DNA of 8,299 nucleotides from an uncultured Trueperaceae bacterium (GTDB taxonomy: Bacteria > Deinococcota > Deinococci > Deinococcales > Trueperaceae), in contig CALCHY010000141.1 in assembly GCA_937907415.1 (NCBI GenBank), forward strand, positions 1 through 8,299, written 5' to 3'. Made by a program: the position numbers and the translations under genes. Positions 7,546-8,299 of this stretch are shown here, in pieces (the stretch's first letter is position 1; each line of letters opens with the position of its first letter). The notes beneath the pieces were generated by a model. It saw only the letters and a list, made by a program, of their open reading frames with translations, ran no database searches and was not told the origin of the DNA.

Positions 7546-7959
7546 GCCCCGGAGCGTGTGGTCGTGACTCACGAGCGCGCGGAACAAGAGGAATGTTGCG
7601 GCGACGTGTCCGACGATGAGTCCGAATTTGCAGCGTATTTCGGTGGAGTAGTGAATATCGCCCGCCACATCAATGAACGCTCTGACGGACTCGTAGTCTG
7701 CATTGAACTGATTGACGGCTGTGAGAAGTTCTTGTTCAGTCGCGTGCTTGGCGGCGCGGTAGGTCGATTCAATCTTAATTGCGGAGAAAGAATTCGCATT
7801 GTAGTAGACGAGGGCGCTTAACTCCGGGGCGATGACCCAAAGGAACTGCAACTCATGGTTGTAATGTGACGGGTACAAGCCGTCGAAGATTTTCTTGACT
7901 TGCAGAAGGCTGATTTCACTTTCCTCTAGAATCTCACTGTAGTCCTTAATTTGACGCAT
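7531..7959 (-). CDS. Hypothetical protein, 142 aa, possibly YbjN-like
   Basis: Not securely identified. The layout is an N-terminal helix (about 7-27), three strands (about 36-43, 48-54 and 58-65), a helix carrying AVNQFNADY (about 74-90), two strands (92-98 and 101-108) and a C-terminal helix (about 111-130). The helix with two spaced asparagines followed by a short strand, a Gly-Asp turn (VAGDIHYS) and another strand is the pattern seen in YbjN-family proteins, small cytoplasmic proteins related in fold to type III secretion chaperones. This is pattern recognition and could be wrong. The ATG has an excellent AGGAGG 11 bases upstream. It is the first gene of the same-strand series and lies just downstream of a transposase remnant. 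Sampled lines have about 45-50% GC, much lower than the addAB genes. The stop codon sits in a perfect inverted repeat. Confidence 0.8.
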   Translation of the reverse strand: MRQIKDYSEILEESEISLLQVKKIFDGLYPSHYNHELQFLWVIAPELSALVYYNANSFSAIKIESTYRAAKHATEQELLTAVNQFNADYESVRAFIDVAGDIHYSTEIRCKFGLIVGHVAATFLLFRALVSHDHTLRGLLVV

Positions 7960-7970
7960 GGTTCCCGTTC

Positions 7971-7976
7971 CCTCCT
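7971..7976 (-). promoter_or_regulatory. AGGAGG ribosome binding site of the 142-aa gene
   Basis: A perfect AGGAGG on the minus strand lies 11 bases before the ATG at 7959 and supports that start. No convincing -35/-10 pair was found upstream of it. Confidence 0.7.
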
Positions 7977-8033
7977 ACCAACTTAGGTTAGTGGGACGGA
8001 GCGACACGTAGTGACGCGCCTCAAACCCAAGTA

Positions 8034-8186
8034 GACCCCACGGAGCGCCCCAACTCCTGGTTGAAGCGCAGGACCAGGGTGGTTCTCTTCTTCTCGAACC
8101 GCAAAGCATGCCTGCGGTTGGTGACGGCGCTCAGCGTGGAGCAGTCCGAGGAGCGGCTTTCGGACCGGTGGTCCCTGGACATGTAA
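8034..8186 (+). pseudogene. C-terminal remnant of an IS256/Mutator-family transposase
   Basis: On the plus strand about 50 residues read as the C terminus of an IS256-family transposase: DPTERPNSWLKRRTRVV followed by ACLRLVTALSVEQSEE and ending in LDM before TAA (8184-8186). This matches the family pattern NPxERLNxxIKRRTRVVxxFP...LRLVxAxLxEQxEEW...YLDM. Differences from the pattern (ERP for ERL, EER for EEW, WSLDM for RYLDM) look like decay. In-frame reading upstream meets a TAG at 7989-7991 with no start codon between, and the catalytic core is absent, so it cannot make a working enzyme. It faces the opposite way to the other genes here and marks an old insertion or rearrangement point. Confidence 0.8.
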
Positions 8187-8299
8187 CTGCACTATGGCGG
8201 CATGCCGCTAACGGCGAGCTACGAGAGCATGTGCATGGTTGTATTCTCCCTAGCCCCGCTGCTCACCTCAAAAGCGCGCCGCCTCCCAGGTCTCGCACC
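8187..8299. other. Right edge after the transposase remnant, no gene recognised
   Basis: No supported gene was found. The stretch would be expected to hold the right inverted repeat of an IS256-type element, but no second copy is available to compare. It holds a 12-base palindrome, GCGGCATGCCGC at 8197-8208, of no clear meaning. A plus-strand frame is open from 8230 to the window end but has no recognisable product. Confidence 0.4.

Noticed and set aside
7558..7821. An 87-codon plus-strand frame within the 142-residue gene
   Set aside because: It is antisense to a minus-strand gene that has a perfect AGGAGG site and a globular-looking alpha-beta pattern.
7983..8192. A 69-codon minus-strand frame
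   Set aside because: It is antisense to the IS256 transposase remnant, which explains the coding signal on the plus strand; the minus translation has no recognisable features.
8197..8208. The 12-base palindrome GCGGCATGCCGC as an operator or recombination site
   Set aside because: One isolated copy, with no known site or gene to link it to; chance cannot be excluded in GC-rich DNA.

Overview
The window is a single-strand cluster: every convincing gene is read on the minus strand, so the order of transcription runs from about 7959 down to 1. The last two thirds of the transcription path (6031 to 1) is a GC-rich gene pair for a two-subunit helicase-nuclease of the AddAB/RexAB type, the bacterial machine that resects double-strand breaks before RecA loading. 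The second gene (addA-like) runs off the left edge, so its last residues are missing. The organism cannot be named from this. High GC, strong AGGAGG-type ribosome binding sites and an AddAB-type rather than RecBCD-type pair point to a GC-rich bacterium outside the gamma-proteobacteria.

Region 1-3362 is the addA-like gene: a UvrD/Rep-family helicase with a C-terminal PD-(D/E)XK nuclease, in which every key motif is in one frame. Region 3359-6031 is the addB-like gene. The two overlap by four bases (ATGA), a sign of translational coupling. The AddB-like subunit is unusual. It keeps the nuclease active site but has no Walker A motif, is shorter than typical AddB, and lacks the cysteines that hold the [4Fe-4S] cluster in classical AddB; the whole protein has one cysteine.

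Region 6171-7959 holds three small genes of unknown function (142, 209 and 186 residues), each with a clear ribosome binding site. A possible 41-residue ORF overlaps the start of the 209-residue gene. The 142- and 186-residue proteins have an alpha-beta layout resembling YbjN / type III secretion chaperone-like proteins; this is a weak fold-level resemblance, not an identification. Sampled lines here are about 45-53% GC, against about 65-80% in sampled addAB lines, which suggests a different origin.

Region 7960-8299 has no intact gene. It contains the plus-strand C-terminal remnant of an IS256/Mutator-family transposase (8034-8186), only 74 bases from the first small gene. The picture is an insertion-marked, lower-GC block of accessory genes next to a recombination-repair operon. 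Whether the small genes work with AddAB is not shown by the sequence; same strand and order are the only links.
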